A DNA stretch of 64,000 bases from positions 1 through 64,000 of the forward strand of contig NZ_JAUSLE010000072.1 of the NCBI RefSeq assembly GCF_030646845.1. Direction: 5' to 3'. The number at the start of each line of letters is the position of its first letter. Positions within the stretch are counted from its first letter, which is position 1. Of this stretch, positions 9,866 through 20,252 are shown piece after piece. Below the pieces are notes generated by a model that worked only from the letters and a program-made list of their open reading frames with translations, did not search any database and was not told the origin of the DNA. Both the position numbers and the translations under genes were made by a program. The DNA is from Rhodoferax sp. (GTDB lineage: Bacteria > Pseudomonadota > Gammaproteobacteria > Burkholderiales > Burkholderiaceae_C).

Positions 9866-9924
9866 CTGGGAAAATCGGGTGAGTTATAGAAAACGTCATA
9901 AAGAAACTTTGCAGGAATTATCCG

Positions 9925-10995
9925 ATGTCTCTCGTCCCCTATGCCCTCGCCCGTCCGTTTTTATTTAGCCTCGATCCAGAGACGGCCCACGAGTTGACGC
10001 TGCATGCCCTGGCAGGCATTCAGGGCACCCCCCTGCAGCTGGCCTATTGCGCAGGCCGAATCGATGACCCGATTACGCTGGCAGGCCTGACCTTTCCCAA
10101 CCGGGTGGGCCTGGCGGCCGGACTGGACAAAAACGCGAAGTGCATTGACGGTCTGGGTGCCATGGGCTTCGGCTTCGTCGAGGTGGGCACCGTCACCCCG
10201 CTGGCGCAGCCGGGCAACCCCAAACCGCGCATGTTTCGCCTGCCCAAGGCCCAGGCGCTGATCAACCGGCTGGGGTTCAACAACGAGGGGCTGGAGGCGT
10301 TCATTGCCAACGTCAAATGCTCGGCCCTGTACCGGCAACGCCAGAACGCGGCAGCCGGCAATGCGCCGCCGATGCTGCTGGGCCTGAACATTGGCAAAAA
10401 TGCTGCCACCCCGATGGAGCGCGCCACCGATGACTACCTGGCCTGCCTGGATGGCGTCTACCCCTACGCCGACTACGTCACCATCAACATCTCGAGCCCC
10501 AACACCAAGAACCTGCGCGCGCTGCAAAGCGACGAAGCGCTGGACAAGCTGCTCGGCGCCATTGCGCAACGTCGCGAAGCGCTGGCCGCCCAACATGGCA
10601 AACGCACACCGATTTTTGTCAAGATCGCGCCAGACCTCGATGAAACACAGGTGGGTGTGATTGCCGCCACATTGAAGCGCCACACCATGGACGGCGTGAT
10701 CGCCACCAACACCACACTCAGCCGCGACGCCGTCAAGGGACTCGCGCACGCCGAGGAGACCGGCGGCCTGTCAGGCGCTCCCGTGCTGGCCATGAGCAAC
10801 CGTGTCATCACGCAACTGCGCAGCGCGCTGGGCCAGGGCTTCCCAATCATTGGCGTTGGCGGCATCCTGAGTGCTGACGATGCAGTGAGCAAGATCAGGG
10901 CCGGCGCCGATGTGGTGCAGATCTATACCGGCCTGATCTACAAGGGACCGGCGCTGGTAAAACAAGCTGCCACTCTGATCAAAAAGACCTTCTAG
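9925..10995 (+). CDS. pyrD: Dihydroorotate dehydrogenase (quinone), class 2
   Basis: FMN enzyme that oxidises dihydroorotate to orotate and reduces ubiquinone at the inner membrane, the fourth step of pyrimidine synthesis. Class 2 features are the N-terminal membrane-associating segment ([19 protein letters not shown]), [31 protein letters not shown] with the catalytic Ser nearby, and [12 protein letters not shown] for the FMN phosphate. Its length of 356 is normal. No terminator hairpin follows; a GCTAT..ATAGC palindrome lies in the 43 bp before the converging gene. Confidence 0.95.
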   Translation: MSLVPYALARPFLFSLDPETAHELTLHALAGIQGTPLQLAYCAGRIDDPITLAGLTFPNRVGLAAGLDKNAKCIDGLGAMGFGFVEVGTVTPLAQPGNPKPRMFRLPKAQALINRLGFNNEGLEAFIANVKCSALYRQRQNAAAGNAPPMLLGLNIGKNAATPMERATDDYLACLDGVYPYADYVTINISSPNTKNLRALQSDEALDKLLGAIAQRREALAAQHGKRTPIFVKIAPDLDETQVGVIAATLKRHTMDGVIATNTTLSRDAVKGLAHAEETGGLSGAPVLAMSNRVITQLRSALGQGFPIIGVGGILSADDAVSKIRAGADVVQIYTGLIYKGPALVKQAATLIKKTF

Positions 10996-11018
10996 CCCTC
11001 GTACAGATTGCGCCAGCA

Positions 11019-11035
11019 GCTATCATTAAAATAGC
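11019..11035. repeat. Comamonad-type palindrome GCTAT..ATAGC
   Basis: GCTATCATTAAAATAGC between the convergent ends of pyrD and the FAD oxidoreductase gene. It belongs to the same family as the copy at 5491. Confidence 0.6.
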
Positions 11036-11038
11036 AAC

Positions 11039-12151
11039 TCAGACCAAGGGATGTGTCGAAAGAAGGGCCGCCACATGGTCGCCAATCGCCAGTGCACTGG
11101 TCAGGCCCGGCGACTCAATGCCAAACAGGTTGACCAGGCCCGGCACGCCATGGTCGACGGGGCCCTGGATCAGGAAGTCTCGGGCGGCCTCATCGGGACC
11201 ACTGATTTTGGGGCGAATGCCGGCGTAGCCCGGAATCAGCGCACCGTCTTGAAGCGCCGGCCAGTACTTGCGCACCTCGGCATAAAACGCATCGCCCCGC
11301 GCCGGATCGACCACCAGGTCATCGGGAGAACTGACCCATTGCACGTCGGGGCCGAACTTGGCCTGACCGCCCAGATCGAGCGTGAGATGCACGCCCAGGC
11401 CGGCCGCCTGCGGCACCGGATAGATCAGATGGCTGAACGGCGCGCGGCTTGCGAGGGTGAAGTAATTCCCCTTCGCAAACCAGGCACGCGGTACATGGCG
11501 GGGGTCCAGCCCCTTGAAGCAGCCAGCCAGCGCCGGGGCCTGCAGGCCAGCGGCGTTCACCACGACCTTTGCCTGCAGGCAGGTGCCATCAGTCACTATC
11601 AAATTAATAGCTGACTGCGCATATTCTGCGTGGGCTAGAGCCGAATTCATTACAACCATTCCGCCGGCGTTCTCGGTGTCGCCCTGCAGTGCCAGCATCA
11701 GGGCATGGCTGTCGACAATGCCGGTGCTGGGCGAGTGCACCGCCGCTTCGCACGTCAGCTGGGGCTCCATGGCACGGGCTTGCGCGCCGGTCAGCATCAC
11801 CAGATCGTTGACACCATTGTGGGCCGCCTTGTCCACAATGCCCTGTAACTGCGCCAGCTGCTCATGCGCCGTTGCCACAATCAGTTTGCCGCACCGCCGG
11901 TGGCCAATGCCACGCTCCGCACAATAGTCATAAAGCAGCTCCTTGCCATGAACGCACAGGCGTGCCTTTAGCGAGCCGGGGGCGTAGTAGATGCCGGCAT
12001 GGATCACTTCGCTATTGCGCGAGCTTGTGCCCGTGCCAATGGCAGATGCCGCCTCCAGCACCATGACCTCGCGCCCGGCCAGCGCCAGCGCGCGTGCCAC
12101 CGCCAAGCCCACCACACCGGCGCCGATGACGACGCATTCCACTTGATCCAT
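11039..12151 (-). CDS. FAD-dependent oxidoreductase, L-2-hydroxyglutarate oxidase-like
   Basis: Member of the D-amino acid oxidase/LhgO-type flavoprotein family. The N-terminal Rossmann motif [16 protein letters not shown] and the following acidic end VLEAASAIG bind [17 protein letters not shown] resembles the LhgO/GlpD-like active-site region, and [27 protein letters not shown] closes the FAD fold. Length 370. LhgO oxidises L-2-hydroxyglutarate to 2-oxoglutarate with a quinone acceptor; I give that as the most likely but not proven substrate. A dispersed repeat is read in frame through the middle (11594-11646). The N-formylglutamate amidohydrolase-like gene lies 24 bp upstream on the same strand. 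Confidence 0.75.
   Translation of the reverse strand: MDQVECVVIGAGVVGLAVARALALAGREVMVLEAASAIGTGTSSRNSEVIHAGIYYAPGSLKARLCVHGKELLYDYCAERGIGHRRCGKLIVATAHEQLAQLQGIVDKAAHNGVNDLVMLTGAQARAMEPQLTCEAAVHSPSTGIVDSHALMLALQGDTENAGGMVVMNSALAHAEYAQSAINLIVTDGTCLQAKVVVNAAGLQAPALAGCFKGLDPRHVPRAWFAKGNYFTLASRAPFSHLIYPVPQAAGLGVHLTLDLGGQAKFGPDVQWVSSPDDLVVDPARGDAFYAEVRKYWPALQDGALIPGYAGIRPKISGPDEAARDFLIQGPVDHGVPGLVNLFGIESPGLTSALAIGDHVAALLSTHPLV
11594..11646 (-). repeat. Dispersed Comamonad-type repeat embedded in a coding sequence
   Basis: Contains CTATCAAATTAATAG followed by CTGACTGCGCATATTCTGCG and TGGGCTAGAGCCGA. It matches the copy inside the mutase gene at 43941-43992 in its CAGCGCATATTCCACGAGGGCT part. Here it is translated as part of the FAD oxidoreductase ([16 protein letters not shown]) without breaking the frame. 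Confidence 0.6.
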
Positions 12152-12175
12152 GTGATTCAGTCCTGTTGCAAAAAC

Positions 12176-13027
12176 TCAGACCGCGCGAGGGTCGGTCTGA
12201 AGCAGAAGCGCCACCAGCGATTGCAGACTCTTCTGCAACGCCGCAAATCCCTCGGTGATTTCCAGCGTCTCTTCATTCATGTAGAGCTTGCGGTTGATCT
12301 CCACCTGGATGCTGTGGCGGTGGCGCGCCGGGTCGCTGTGGCGGCGTACCAGCTCCACGCCTTTGTACGGGTGGTTATAGGAAACGCTGTAGCCCAGGTC
12401 TGTCAGATGCTCACAAATTTGGAGCGACAGATGACGGGAGGCCGTGGACTCATCGCGGTTCCCGATCACGAAGTCGGCATGCGCTTCACCCGGAAATTCC
12501 GTGGCATGGCTGGACGCCACAGCCGGCATCGAATGGCAATTGAGGTGAATGCTGTAGCCATGGCGCGCATGGGCCGCCTCAATCGCGGCCGCCACTGCCG
12601 CATGGTAGGGACGCCAGCAGCGATCGATGCGTTCGCGCACCTCGGCCACCGACAGCTGGCGCTCATAAATGGGAATGCCATCATCCGTCATGCGCCAGAT
12701 GAGCCCCTTGCCCAGGCGCACCTTGGACAAAACCTGCGGGTCCGTCTCAACCGGATCGGGCCAGAAGGCTTCACCAAACAAGGTGGTATCGATCTCGGTG
12801 ATGTTGCGGTTGGCGTCCAGGTAGCTGCGCGGGAAATGCGCCTCGATCCAGGCCACGCCAAGGTCCGGAGCAAAGTCATAGAGTTTCTCGACGTGGGTAT
12901 CTTCCGCCCGGCGCAGCCTGGGCAGATCACAGGCAAAACCGAAGTCAGCCGGATAACGGGTGCCACTGTGAGGTGAATCGAGCACCAGCGGGCTTGTGCC
13001 CGGCGAAGAGCTAACCAATGAAGTCAT
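12176..13027 (-). CDS. N-formylglutamate amidohydrolase family protein
   Basis: Predicted zinc hydrolase that would release formate from N-formyl-L-glutamate (last step of one histidine degradation route) or act on a related N-acyl amide. Family features are VLDSPHSGTRYP near the N-terminus, YLDANRNITEID, and the central HLNCHSMPA with metal-ligand histidines. Length 283. No other hut genes are present, so a histidine role is not supported by context. It shares a strand with the FAD oxidoreductase downstream (24 bp) and the chemoreceptor gene upstream (36 bp gap), so co-transcription is possible. Confidence 0.8.
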   Translation of the reverse strand: MTSLVSSSPGTSPLVLDSPHSGTRYPADFGFACDLPRLRRAEDTHVEKLYDFAPDLGVAWIEAHFPRSYLDANRNITEIDTTLFGEAFWPDPVETDPQVLSKVRLGKGLIWRMTDDGIPIYERQLSVAEVRERIDRCWRPYHAAVAAAIEAAHARHGYSIHLNCHSMPAVASSHATEFPGEAHADFVIGNRDESTASRHLSLQICEHLTDLGYSVSYNHPYKGVELVRRHSDPARHRHSIQVEINRKLYMNEETLEITEGFAALQKSLQSLVALLLQTDPRAV

Positions 13028-13063
13028 GTGAAGGTCACCTCCAAAAAGTCCGAACCACGTACT

Positions 13064-14647
13064 TCAGGCGCCAGGCAGCATGGCAAGGCGAGTCACCTCG
13101 CCGCTGCGCGAAGCATCCGCCAGCCTGAACGTGGAAACCAGCTGCGCCAATCGCTGTGCCTGCTCGCGCAGGCTTTCAGCGGCGGCAGCTGACTGCTCAA
13201 CCAGGGCCGCATTTTGCTGCGTCATCTGGTCGAGCTCCGTCACCGACCTATTCACCTGTGAGATGCCATCACTCTGCTCGGACGACGCAGAGGATATCTC
13301 CCCAATGATGTCGGACACGCGTTTGACCGAGCTCACGATTTCAGTCATGGTCTTGCCGGCATCGGCCACCAGCCGGGAACCGGAATCCACCTTGTCCACT
13401 GAGACGCCGATCAGGTTCTTGATTTCCTTGGCCGCATCCGCAGAGCGCCCCGCCAGACTGCGCACTTCGCTGGCCACCACGGCAAAACCCCGTCCCTGCT
13501 CCCCGGCACGGGCGGCCTCCACGGCGGCATTCAACGCCAGGATATTGGTCTGGAACGCAATGCCGTCGATGACGCCGATGATGTCGGATATTTTCCGCGC
13601 GCTGGTGTTGATCTCGTCCATGGTGGCGACCACCTGTGCCACCACCGTCCCACCCCGAAGTGCCACTTCTGTTGCCGATGCCACGAACTGGTTGGCCTGG
13701 CGCGCGGCGTCGGCGGATTGTTTGACGGTGCCCGTCAGTTGATCGGTGAAAGACGCCGCCCGCTGCAGGTTGGTCGCAGTCTGCTCGGTACGGTCGGCCA
13801 GATCCTGATTGCCGGTCGCAATTTCAGCGCTGGCAAGACGAATGGATTCGGAAGAATCGAGTACTGTCGAGATGGACTGATTGAGCTGCGTTGTCATGCT
13901 ACCCAGCGCGCGCATCAAATCGCCCACTTCGTCCTGGCGCTGGCTGACCGCGTCGACGTTCAGGTTCCCGCCGGCGACCTCATTGGCGACCTCGGCAGCA
14001 CGCGCCAGCTCAGCCACTATTCGGCGCTGCATCATCCACGACAACCAGACGGCGACACCAGCGGCAACAAGGCCCACCACGCCCAAGATCCAACTGATGG
14101 CACGCGAACGCTGCTGGGAGGCCTCGATCGACTTGTCGGAATCTGCCTGCACGCGCCCCACAATCAAACCCATGGTCTTGGTCGCCGCAGCGAACGTGAC
14201 ATCGACGGCCTGCATGGCGTTGATGCCAGTCACCGGATCACCCGCGGCTATCTCTATGGAAGAGTCGGCCTGCCCCGCATACTTGTCTATTTGCTTGTTC
14301 AAGTCTGCCACGGCGGTGCGCAGCTCGCCATCGGCGCCCGCAGGGACCATCGCGCCGACCGCCCGTTTGATCCCATCCAGCTGCTTGGCCACATCACTGC
14401 GAACGGCCTTCACTTTGAGTTCATCCAGCGAATAGATGATGGCAACCGTGCGATACACGCTGGTATGCACCTGGGCCAGCTGCTGCTGTGCAGAACCGAC
14501 CGTCTTGAAGTCTTCGAGAGCAGCTTTTGAAACTGCCTGGCCCTTGCCCGCTTCCAGGTTCATCAAAACGGTATTGATCTGGCCCGACACCAGGACAACC
14601 AGCGCAGTCAACAACGGCGCGGCCAGCAATTTCATTCCCAACTTCAT
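13064..14647 (-). CDS. Methyl-accepting chemotaxis protein
   Basis: Inner-membrane chemoreceptor signalling to CheA/CheW. From the chosen ATG at 14647 (GGAGAA ribosome site) the protein has 527 residues. It has an N-terminal membrane helix (LLAAPLLTALVVLVSG), a periplasmic four-helix-bundle type sensor of about 165 residues, a second helix (AISWILGVVGLVAAGVAVWL), a HAMP domain, and the signalling tip [35 protein letters not shown]. The frame stays open for 121 codons upstream, but that segment lacks a ribosome site and family resemblance. The ligand is unknown. Confidence 0.9.
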   Translation of the reverse strand: MKLGMKLLAAPLLTALVVLVSGQINTVLMNLEAGKGQAVSKAALEDFKTVGSAQQQLAQVHTSVYRTVAIIYSLDELKVKAVRSDVAKQLDGIKRAVGAMVPAGADGELRTAVADLNKQIDKYAGQADSSIEIAAGDPVTGINAMQAVDVTFAAATKTMGLIVGRVQADSDKSIEASQQRSRAISWILGVVGLVAAGVAVWLSWMMQRRIVAELARAAEVANEVAGGNLNVDAVSQRQDEVGDLMRALGSMTTQLNQSISTVLDSSESIRLASAEIATGNQDLADRTEQTATNLQRAASFTDQLTGTVKQSADAARQANQFVASATEVALRGGTVVAQVVATMDEINTSARKISDIIGVIDGIAFQTNILALNAAVEAARAGEQGRGFAVVASEVRSLAGRSADAAKEIKNLIGVSVDKVDSGSRLVADAGKTMTEIVSSVKRVSDIIGEISSASSEQSDGISQVNRSVTELDQMTQQNAALVEQSAAAAESLREQAQRLAQLVSTFRLADASRSGEVTRLAMLPGA

Positions 14648-14857
14648 GTCTTCTCCAGAAGGACGATCCCCTTGATGGCAGACCGCCCGTTGTTTGGGCA
14701 GATGATAGCCACCTGCACGTGCGTTGGAGTTTAGTGTCGACCTGTGTTGCGGTGAATCAAATAGGGGACACCGGCAGCCGCCGTTTTGCGACCATAGCGC
14801 CATCCCGATGTACCATTCCCACCGCAACGCGAACCAGACCATTCGAAGGAAGCCGGC

Positions 14858-15127
14858 ATGACAGACCTTGCAATTGAAAACATCCGGATAGATCCGGAAA
14901 TTGGCGACGGCATTTTGTTCACGGTGGATATCGACACCGTGGCGCATCGCTTCTTTGTCAGTCGGGAGACGCTGGGCGAGGTGGAGCGCACCCTGCTCAC
15001 CGACAACCACGACATGATTGCCTCATTTGAGCGCCAGATCGCCAAAGTCAGGCGGGCCATCTCCAACACGTTGAAGTTCGGGACAAGCCACAACATCACC
15101 TTCCTGAAAACAGCATTTTTCAGCTGA
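14858..15127 (+). CDS. Small protein of unknown function
   Basis: 89 residues, ATG start, no signal peptide or membrane segment. I do not recognise a family. The sequence is rich in charged residues, with a predicted beta-rich N-terminal half (DGILFTVDIDTVAHRFFVS) and a helical C-terminal half (ASFERQIAKVRRAISNTL). It ends 13 bp before the class III aminotransferase start, so the two may form one transcript. Codon choice resembles the neighbours, which supports it being real. Confidence 0.55.
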   Translation: MTDLAIENIRIDPEIGDGILFTVDIDTVAHRFFVSRETLGEVERTLLTDNHDMIASFERQIAKVRRAISNTLKFGTSHNITFLKTAFFS

Positions 15128-15140
15128 GTCGAGGTCACCA

Positions 15141-16535
15141 ATGAATGCAGCGACTGAAATCTCAAACGTCGATACCCGCGCCATCCAGGCCATGGATTCC
15201 GCGAGCTATATGCACCCCTTTACGGACACGAAGGAACTGGCCGCCAAGGGCGCACGCGTGATTGTGAGAGGCGATGGCATTTATGTCTGGGATTCGGAAG
15301 GCAAGAAGATTCTTGACGGCATGTCGGGTCTGTGGTGCGTGAATGTCGGCTATGGCCGCAAGTCGCTGGCCGACGCGGCATACAAGCAGATGAATGTGCT
15401 GCCCTACTACAACAGCTTCTTCAATACCACCAACGTTCCCGCGGTAGAGCTGGCCAAGGCCATTGTCGGGATTGCCCCCGACGGCTTCCACCATGTCTTC
15501 TTCACGGGGTCTGGCTCCGAGGGCAATGACACCATATTCCGGATGGTGCGCCGCTTCTGGGATTTACAGGGGCAGCCGCAGAAAAAGACCTTCATCGCAC
15601 GCAACAATGCCTATCACGGCTCAACTGTCTGCGGCGCGTCGCTGGGTGGCATGAAGGAGATGCATGCGCAGGGCGATTTGCCAATCCCGGGCATTGCGCA
15701 TATTGAGCAGCCTTACTATTTCGAGCATGGCAAGGGCATGAGCGAAGACGAGTTCGGCCTGAAGGCAGCTCGCTGGCTTGAAGACAAGATTCTGGCCATC
15801 GGCGCCGACAAGGTGGCGGCATTCATCGGTGAGCCGGTTCAAGGTGCTGGCGGCGTCATCATTCCACCCAGCACCTACTGGCCGGAAATTCAACGCATCT
15901 GCAGGAAATACGACGTCCTGCTGGTTTCGGATGAGGTCATTTGCGGTTTCGGCCGCACCGGCCAATGGTTCGGCTGTCAGACGTTCGGCTACCAGCCAGA
16001 CTTCATCACCTTCGCCAAGGGAGTGTCCTCTGGCTATATTCCCCTCGGTGGTGTTCTCGTCGGCGATCGCGTGGCGAAAGTCCTGATCGAAAAAGGCGGC
16101 GACTTCAACCACGGGTTCACTTATTCCGGGCACCCGGTGGCCTGTGCCGTCGCCCTGGAAAACATCGGCATCCTGAAGCGGGAGAACCTGGTGCCGCGGA
16201 TTCACGACGACATCGGCCCCTACCTCAAAGCGAAATTCGAGGCCCTGGTTGATCACCCGCTGGTCGGCATAGCCAACGCGATCGGGCTGATGGCGGGGCT
16301 GCTACTGGTCAGGAACAAGGCGACGATGGAGCGGTTCGATGCTGACCAGCCGGTAGGTGTCGTCTGTCGCGGCCACATGTTCAACAACGGCGTGATCATG
16401 CGCCACGTGGGCGATCGCATGATCATCGCCCCGCCCTTTGTCATAACCCGCGAACAGATTGACGAAATGATGGCCCTGATTCGCCTTTGCCTGGATGCCA
16501 CCCTGGAAGACGTCAAGGCTCGTGGCTGGCTGTGA
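15141..16535 (+). CDS. Class III omega-aminotransferase (putrescine/beta-alanine:pyruvate type)
   Basis: Pyridoxal-phosphate enzyme that moves a terminal amino group from a diamine or omega-amino acid to pyruvate. MHPFTDTKEL near the start, GLWCVNVGYGR, FFTGSGSEGNDT, and the cofactor site VSDEVICGFGRTG followed by FITFAKGVSSGY (catalytic Lys) are typical of the SpuC/omega-amino acid:pyruvate group. Length 464 is normal. The exact amine cannot be read from the sequence, and there is no neighbouring polyamine gene. A strong hairpin follows at 16571. Confidence 0.85.
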   Translation: MNAATEISNVDTRAIQAMDSASYMHPFTDTKELAAKGARVIVRGDGIYVWDSEGKKILDGMSGLWCVNVGYGRKSLADAAYKQMNVLPYYNSFFNTTNVPAVELAKAIVGIAPDGFHHVFFTGSGSEGNDTIFRMVRRFWDLQGQPQKKTFIARNNAYHGSTVCGASLGGMKEMHAQGDLPIPGIAHIEQPYYFEHGKGMSEDEFGLKAARWLEDKILAIGADKVAAFIGEPVQGAGGVIIPPSTYWPEIQRICRKYDVLLVSDEVICGFGRTGQWFGCQTFGYQPDFITFAKGVSSGYIPLGGVLVGDRVAKVLIEKGGDFNHGFTYSGHPVACAVALENIGILKRENLVPRIHDDIGPYLKAKFEALVDHPLVGIANAIGLMAGLLLVRNKATMERFDADQPVGVVCRGHMFNNGVIMRHVGDRMIIAPPFVITREQIDEMMALIRLCLDATLEDVKARGWL

Positions 16536-16570
16536 CCCGCTGTTTCGATGCTTTTCCCGTAACACCAACA

Positions 16571-16604
16571 AAAAAGGACTTACGAAAAATCGTAAGTCCT
16601 TTTT
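16571..16604. terminator. Bidirectional rho-independent terminator
   Basis: A-run, then GGACTTACG, a short loop, CGTAAGTCC and a T-run. The 14-bp perfect stem carries AAAAA on one side and TTTTT on the other, so it can end both the aminotransferase transcript (plus) and the tRNA-Val transcript (minus). Confidence 0.9.
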
Positions 16605-16618
16605 GATGACCAATAAAT

Positions 16619-16693
16619 TGGTGGGCAGTGCAAGTTTCGAACTTGCGACCCCTGCAGTGTGAATGCAGTGCTCTACCCCTGAGCTAACCGCCC
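16619..16693 (-). tRNA. tRNA-Val (CAC)
   Basis: On the minus strand: acceptor GGGCGGT pairs with ACTGCCC, D-arm begins TAGCTCAGGGGTAGAGC, anticodon stem CTGCA/TGCAG with loop TTCACAC (anticodon CAC), T-loop TTCGAAA, discriminator A and encoded CCA. It lies 39 bp downstream of dnaQ on the same strand. Confidence 0.95.
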
Positions 16694-16732
16694 TGAATTC
16701 GGTTCAGGAAAGCCTTGGATTATGCCAGATTT

Positions 16733-17434
16733 TTACGCCGCTGCGCGCCACAACGTCTTATTCCCGCTGGCTTTGTCAATCTGCTTGAGAACATCGTCAT
16801 GGGCGGCGATCTCCTGATCATTGGCGGCCAGGACGGGTAACTCGATGGCTCGCAGGTCGATCTGCGCAATGCTGGGGCCCGTGCTGTCAGTGGACCCCAG
16901 ATCGATCAGCAAGGCGTCTTGCCCACGGGTCAGGTTGATGTACACATCGGCCAGCAGTTCGGCATCCAGCAGCGCGCCGTGCAAGGTGCGCCCCGAATTG
17001 TCAACGCCAAGCCGGTCGCACAGCGCATTCAGTGAATTGCGCTTGCCGGGGAACATTTCCTTGGCCATGACCAGGGTGTCGGTCACGCTGGCCACGAACT
17101 CCCTGAACAGGGGGCGGCCGATCAACTCCAGTTCCTTGTTCAGAAACCCGACGTCAAAGGCCGCATTGTGGATGATGACATCGGCACCCTGCAGGTACTC
17201 CAGCAGATCGTCTGCTACCGCTTCGAACTTGGGCTTGTCCTTCAAGAACTCGCTGGTGATGCCGTGCACCTTCAGTGCCTCTTCGTGGCTATCGCGCCCG
17301 GGGTTCAGGTAGAAATGCCTGTTGTTGCCGGTCAGCTTGCGGTTGAACAGCTCGACACAACCGATTTCAATGACGCGGTCGCCGTTGTCGGCCGACAGGC
17401 CAGTTGTTTCGGTATCCAGAAAAATTTGACGCAT
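16733..17434 (-). CDS. dnaQ: DNA polymerase III epsilon subunit (3'-5' proofreading exonuclease)
   Basis: Proofreading subunit of the replicative polymerase core. Exonuclease motif I is IFLDTETTGL. Motif II surrounds VIIHNAAFDVGFLN. Motif III is RTLHGALLDAELLADVY with its His and Asp. The C-terminal part beyond about residue 180 would bind the alpha subunit. Length 233 is in range. It starts 42 bp after fdx on the same strand, so it may be the last gene of the ISC transcript. Confidence 0.95.
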   Translation of the reverse strand: MRQIFLDTETTGLSADNGDRVIEIGCVELFNRKLTGNNRHFYLNPGRDSHEEALKVHGITSEFLKDKPKFEAVADDLLEYLQGADVIIHNAAFDVGFLNKELELIGRPLFREFVASVTDTLVMAKEMFPGKRNSLNALCDRLGVDNSGRTLHGALLDAELLADVYINLTRGQDALLIDLGSTDSTGPSIAQIDLRAIELPVLAANDQEIAAHDDVLKQIDKASGNKTLWRAAA

Positions 17435-17476
17435 AAAGACCTTGACGGAAATATCGGTGTGCGGGGCTGGCGACTG

Positions 17477-17815
17477 TCAGTGGCCTTCCTTGACCTGGTT
17501 GATGGAGTATTTGGGAATCTCCACCACTACATCCTGTTGTGCGAGAACGGCCTGGCAGCTCAAGCGCGACAGCGGCTCCAGACCCCAGGCCCGGTCGAGC
17601 AGGTCTTCTTCATTTTCATCGGGTGCATTGAGCGACGAATACCCTTCGCGCACGATGACGTGGCATGTGGTGCACGCACAAACCATGTCACACGCGTGTT
17701 CGATCTTGATGTTGTTGTCCAGCAGGGCCTCGCAAATCGAGGTGCCGGCGGGCGCTGAAACCTGGGCACCCCGTGGACAGTACTCGGGATGCGGCAGTAT
17801 TTTGATGATGGGCAT
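17477..17815 (-). CDS. fdx: ISC-system [2Fe-2S] ferredoxin
   Basis: Adrenodoxin-type ferredoxin that supplies electrons for Fe-S cluster assembly on IscU. The cluster ligands are the Cys pattern in HACDMVCACTTCHVIV plus a distal Cys in LSRLSCQAVL. I chose ATG 17815 (MPIIKILPHPEYCPRG), giving 112 residues, the usual length; the longer frame start at 17851 overlaps the hscA end and adds an unlikely extension. It sits directly after hscA, the normal ISC order. Confidence 0.95.
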   Translation of the reverse strand: MPIIKILPHPEYCPRGAQVSAPAGTSICEALLDNNIKIEHACDMVCACTTCHVIVREGYSSLNAPDENEEDLLDRAWGLEPLSRLSCQAVLAQQDVVVEIPKYSINQVKEGH

Positions 17816-17837
17816 GTGTTTTTCCAGTAGGTCTGAT

Positions 17838-19694
17838 TCAGACCGTCTCAATGTTTTTGCCAGCCAGTGCTTTTTGAATGCCCCGGTTCATCCGCATCGC
17901 CGCGAATGCCTCGGTGCCCTTGGCAAGCGCCTGCGTGGCGGCCTCAATCAGGGCCGCATCCTCCAGCGGCCGTGCAGCCTTGACTGCTGCCACCAAGGCA
18001 TCAATTTCGACGCGCTCTGCGTCAGACAGCAGGTCACCGTCCGCGGCCAGTGCGCTTTGCGTCGCCAGCAGCATGCGGTCGCCGTCGACCCGGGCCTCGA
18101 CCAGCGCCCGCGCCTTCATATCGGCCTCGGCGGTGGTGAAGCTGTCCTGCAGCATCCTGGCAATCTGATCGTCGCCCAGACCGTAAGAGGGTTTCACGTC
18201 GATCCGGGCTTCGACACCACTGATCTGCTCCTTGGCACTGACATTCAACAGGCCATCGGCGTCCACCGTGAAGGTGACGCGAATGCGCGCCGCACCGGCT
18301 GCCATGGGTGGAATGCCGCGCAACTCGAACCGCGCCAGACTGCGGCAGTCCGCCACCAGATCGCGCTCGCCCTGCACCACATGCAGCGCCAGCGCGGTCT
18401 GACCATCCTTGTAGGTGGTGAAATCCTGCGCCTTGGCCGTCGGGATCGTTTCGTTGCGTGGCACGATGCGCTCCACCAGCCCACCCATGGTCTCGATGCC
18501 GAGCGACAAGGGGATCACGTCCAGCAGCAACAGATCGCCTGCCGTGTTGTTGCCGGCCAACTGGTTGGCCTGAATGGCAGCGCCCAGGGCCACGACTTCA
18601 TCGGGGTTGAGGTTGGTCAGCGGCTCACGGCCGAACAGCGTGGCAACGGCTTTTTGTATTTGCGGCATGCGGGTAGAGCCGCCCACCATGACGACGCCCT
18701 TTACCTCATCCACTGCCAACTTTGCATCACGCAAGGCCTTGCGCACCGCGGCAATGGTTCGGGCGGTCAGGCCGCCAGTCAGGGACTCAAACTGTTCCGA
18801 CGTGACGTCAAATGTAACCTCAGCCCCCGCCAGTATTGCGCTGAACGCTACTGATTTAATAGCGGACAAAGCCTCCTTGCAGGCACGTGCTGCCACCTTG
18901 AGCGCCGCCTTGTCCGAGGCTGTGAGGGCCTGCACCTGGCACTGCGCCAATACCCACTCGACCAGGGCATGGTCGTAGTCATCGCCACCCAGCGCGGAGT
19001 CGCCCCCCGTGGCGACCACTTCGAAAACACCTTTTGTGAGCCGCAGAATAGAGATGTCAAAGGTGCCGCCGCCGAGGTCGAAGATGGCGTAAACCCCTTC
19101 GCTGGCATTGTCCAGTCCATACGCAATGGCCGCCGCAGTGGGTTCGTTGATGAGCCTCAACACATTCAGTCCCGCCAGTTGCGCGGCGTCTTTGGTGGCC
19201 TGGCGCTGGGCGTCGTCAAAATAAGCCGGCACCGTGATCACGGCACCATAAAGGTCATCGCCAAACGTGTCTTCGGCGCGGTAGCGCAAGGTGGCCAGAA
19301 TATCGGCACTCACCTCGACCGGTGATTTTTCGCCCTGCACGGTCTGCAGCCCGAGCATGCCCGGGTGATCGACAAAACGGTAGGGCAACTTGTCATGGCC
19401 GGCCACATCCGAGAGGCTGCGCCCCATGAAGCGCTTGACCGAGGCGATGGTATTTTCAGGATCCAGCGCCAACGACTCCTGGGCGTCATAGCCAATTTGA
19501 CGGCCGCCACCCTCTAGGTAGCGGACAACAGACGGCAAAATGACCCGCCCCTGTGCGTCAGGCAGGCATTCGGCCACACCATGGCGCACGGCGGCCACCA
19601 GCGAATGGGTCGTGCCCAGATCAATGCCGACCGCCACGCGCCGCTGGTGCGGATTGGGAGACTGACCGGGTTCGGAAATTTGTAGAAGCGCCAT
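17838..19694 (-). CDS. hscA: Fe-S assembly Hsp70 chaperone HscA
   Basis: Specialised Hsp70 that, with HscB, uses ATP to drive cluster transfer from IscU (recognising its LPPVK motif). The ATPase domain begins [17 protein letters not shown] and includes [15 protein letters not shown] and [11 protein letters not shown]. The substrate-binding domain follows [23 protein letters not shown]. Length 618 matches HscA rather than DnaK. A GCTAC..ATAGC repeat is translated in frame near 18847. It follows hscB by 24 bp. Confidence 0.96.
   Translation of the reverse strand: MALLQISEPGQSPNPHQRRVAVGIDLGTTHSLVAAVRHGVAECLPDAQGRVILPSVVRYLEGGGRQIGYDAQESLALDPENTIASVKRFMGRSLSDVAGHDKLPYRFVDHPGMLGLQTVQGEKSPVEVSADILATLRYRAEDTFGDDLYGAVITVPAYFDDAQRQATKDAAQLAGLNVLRLINEPTAAAIAYGLDNASEGVYAIFDLGGGTFDISILRLTKGVFEVVATGGDSALGGDDYDHALVEWVLAQCQVQALTASDKAALKVAARACKEALSAIKSVAFSAILAGAEVTFDVTSEQFESLTGGLTARTIAAVRKALRDAKLAVDEVKGVVMVGGSTRMPQIQKAVATLFGREPLTNLNPDEVVALGAAIQANQLAGNNTAGDLLLLDVIPLSLGIETMGGLVERIVPRNETIPTAKAQDFTTYKDGQTALALHVVQGERDLVADCRSLARFELRGIPPMAAGAARIRVTFTVDADGLLNVSAKEQISGVEARIDVKPSYGLGDDQIARMLQDSFTTAEADMKARALVEARVDGDRMLLATQSALAADGDLLSDAERVEIDALVAAVKAARPLEDAALIEAATQALAKGTEAFAAMRMNRGIQKALAGKNIETV
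18847..18863. repeat. Comamonad-type palindrome inside hscA
   Basis: GCTACTGATTTAATAGC, imperfect palindrome of the same family as 5491, read in frame within HscA ([13 protein letters not shown]) near the end of the ATPase domain. Confidence 0.5.
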
Positions 19695-19718
19695 GATTGT
19701 TTTTTCGGGATCGAGGCG

Positions 19719-20252
19719 CTATTGTCCCCGGTCTGCAGTGTCCATTTGGTCGAGGCGGGCTTCAACATCGCTGGCGAAGCGCTCGATGAACATCAGCGCC
19801 CTCACCTGTTGCACCGCGCCACTGTAGTCCCGCTGTTCGTCCAGCAATTGGCCGCATTTCGTCAAGGCATCGCGCCGGGCCGCAATGACTTGCGCACCCA
19901 ACTCGTCCAGGTCGGCTGCGTTGCTTGCCTCATCAAGGGCCTCACGCCAGGCCATTTGCTGCATCAGGAACTCAACCGGCATCCCCGTGTTGTTCTCGGC
20001 ATTCACCGGAGCCGCGTTCAGCTCACACAGGTAAGCAGCGCGCTTCAGAGGATCCTTGAGCCGCTGGTAGGCTTCATTGATGCGCACAGACCACTGCATG
20101 GACAAGCGCTGCGCTGCAGCACCCTGCGCGGCAAACTTGTCCGGGTGGGCCTCGCGCTGCAGATCTTTCCAGCGCGCGTCAATCGCCGCACGGTCTTGCG
20201 CAAATTGAGGTTCGAGACCAAACAGCTCGAAATCGCTGGACTGGAGATTCAC
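19719..20252 (-). CDS. hscB: Fe-S assembly J-domain co-chaperone HscB
   Basis: Brings IscU to HscA and stimulates its ATPase. The N-terminal J domain includes the HPDKF motif that replaces HPD in DnaJ ([14 protein letters not shown]). The C-terminal helical domain would bind IscU. Length 177 is typical. Its ATG overlaps the iscA stop by 4 bp (20249-20252), indicating translational coupling. Confidence 0.95.
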   Translation of the reverse strand: MNLQSSDFELFGLEPQFAQDRAAIDARWKDLQREAHPDKFAAQGAAAQRLSMQWSVRINEAYQRLKDPLKRAAYLCELNAAPVNAENNTGMPVEFLMQQMAWREALDEASNAADLDELGAQVIAARRDALTKCGQLLDEQRDYSGAVQQVRALMFIERFASDVEARLDQMDTADRGQ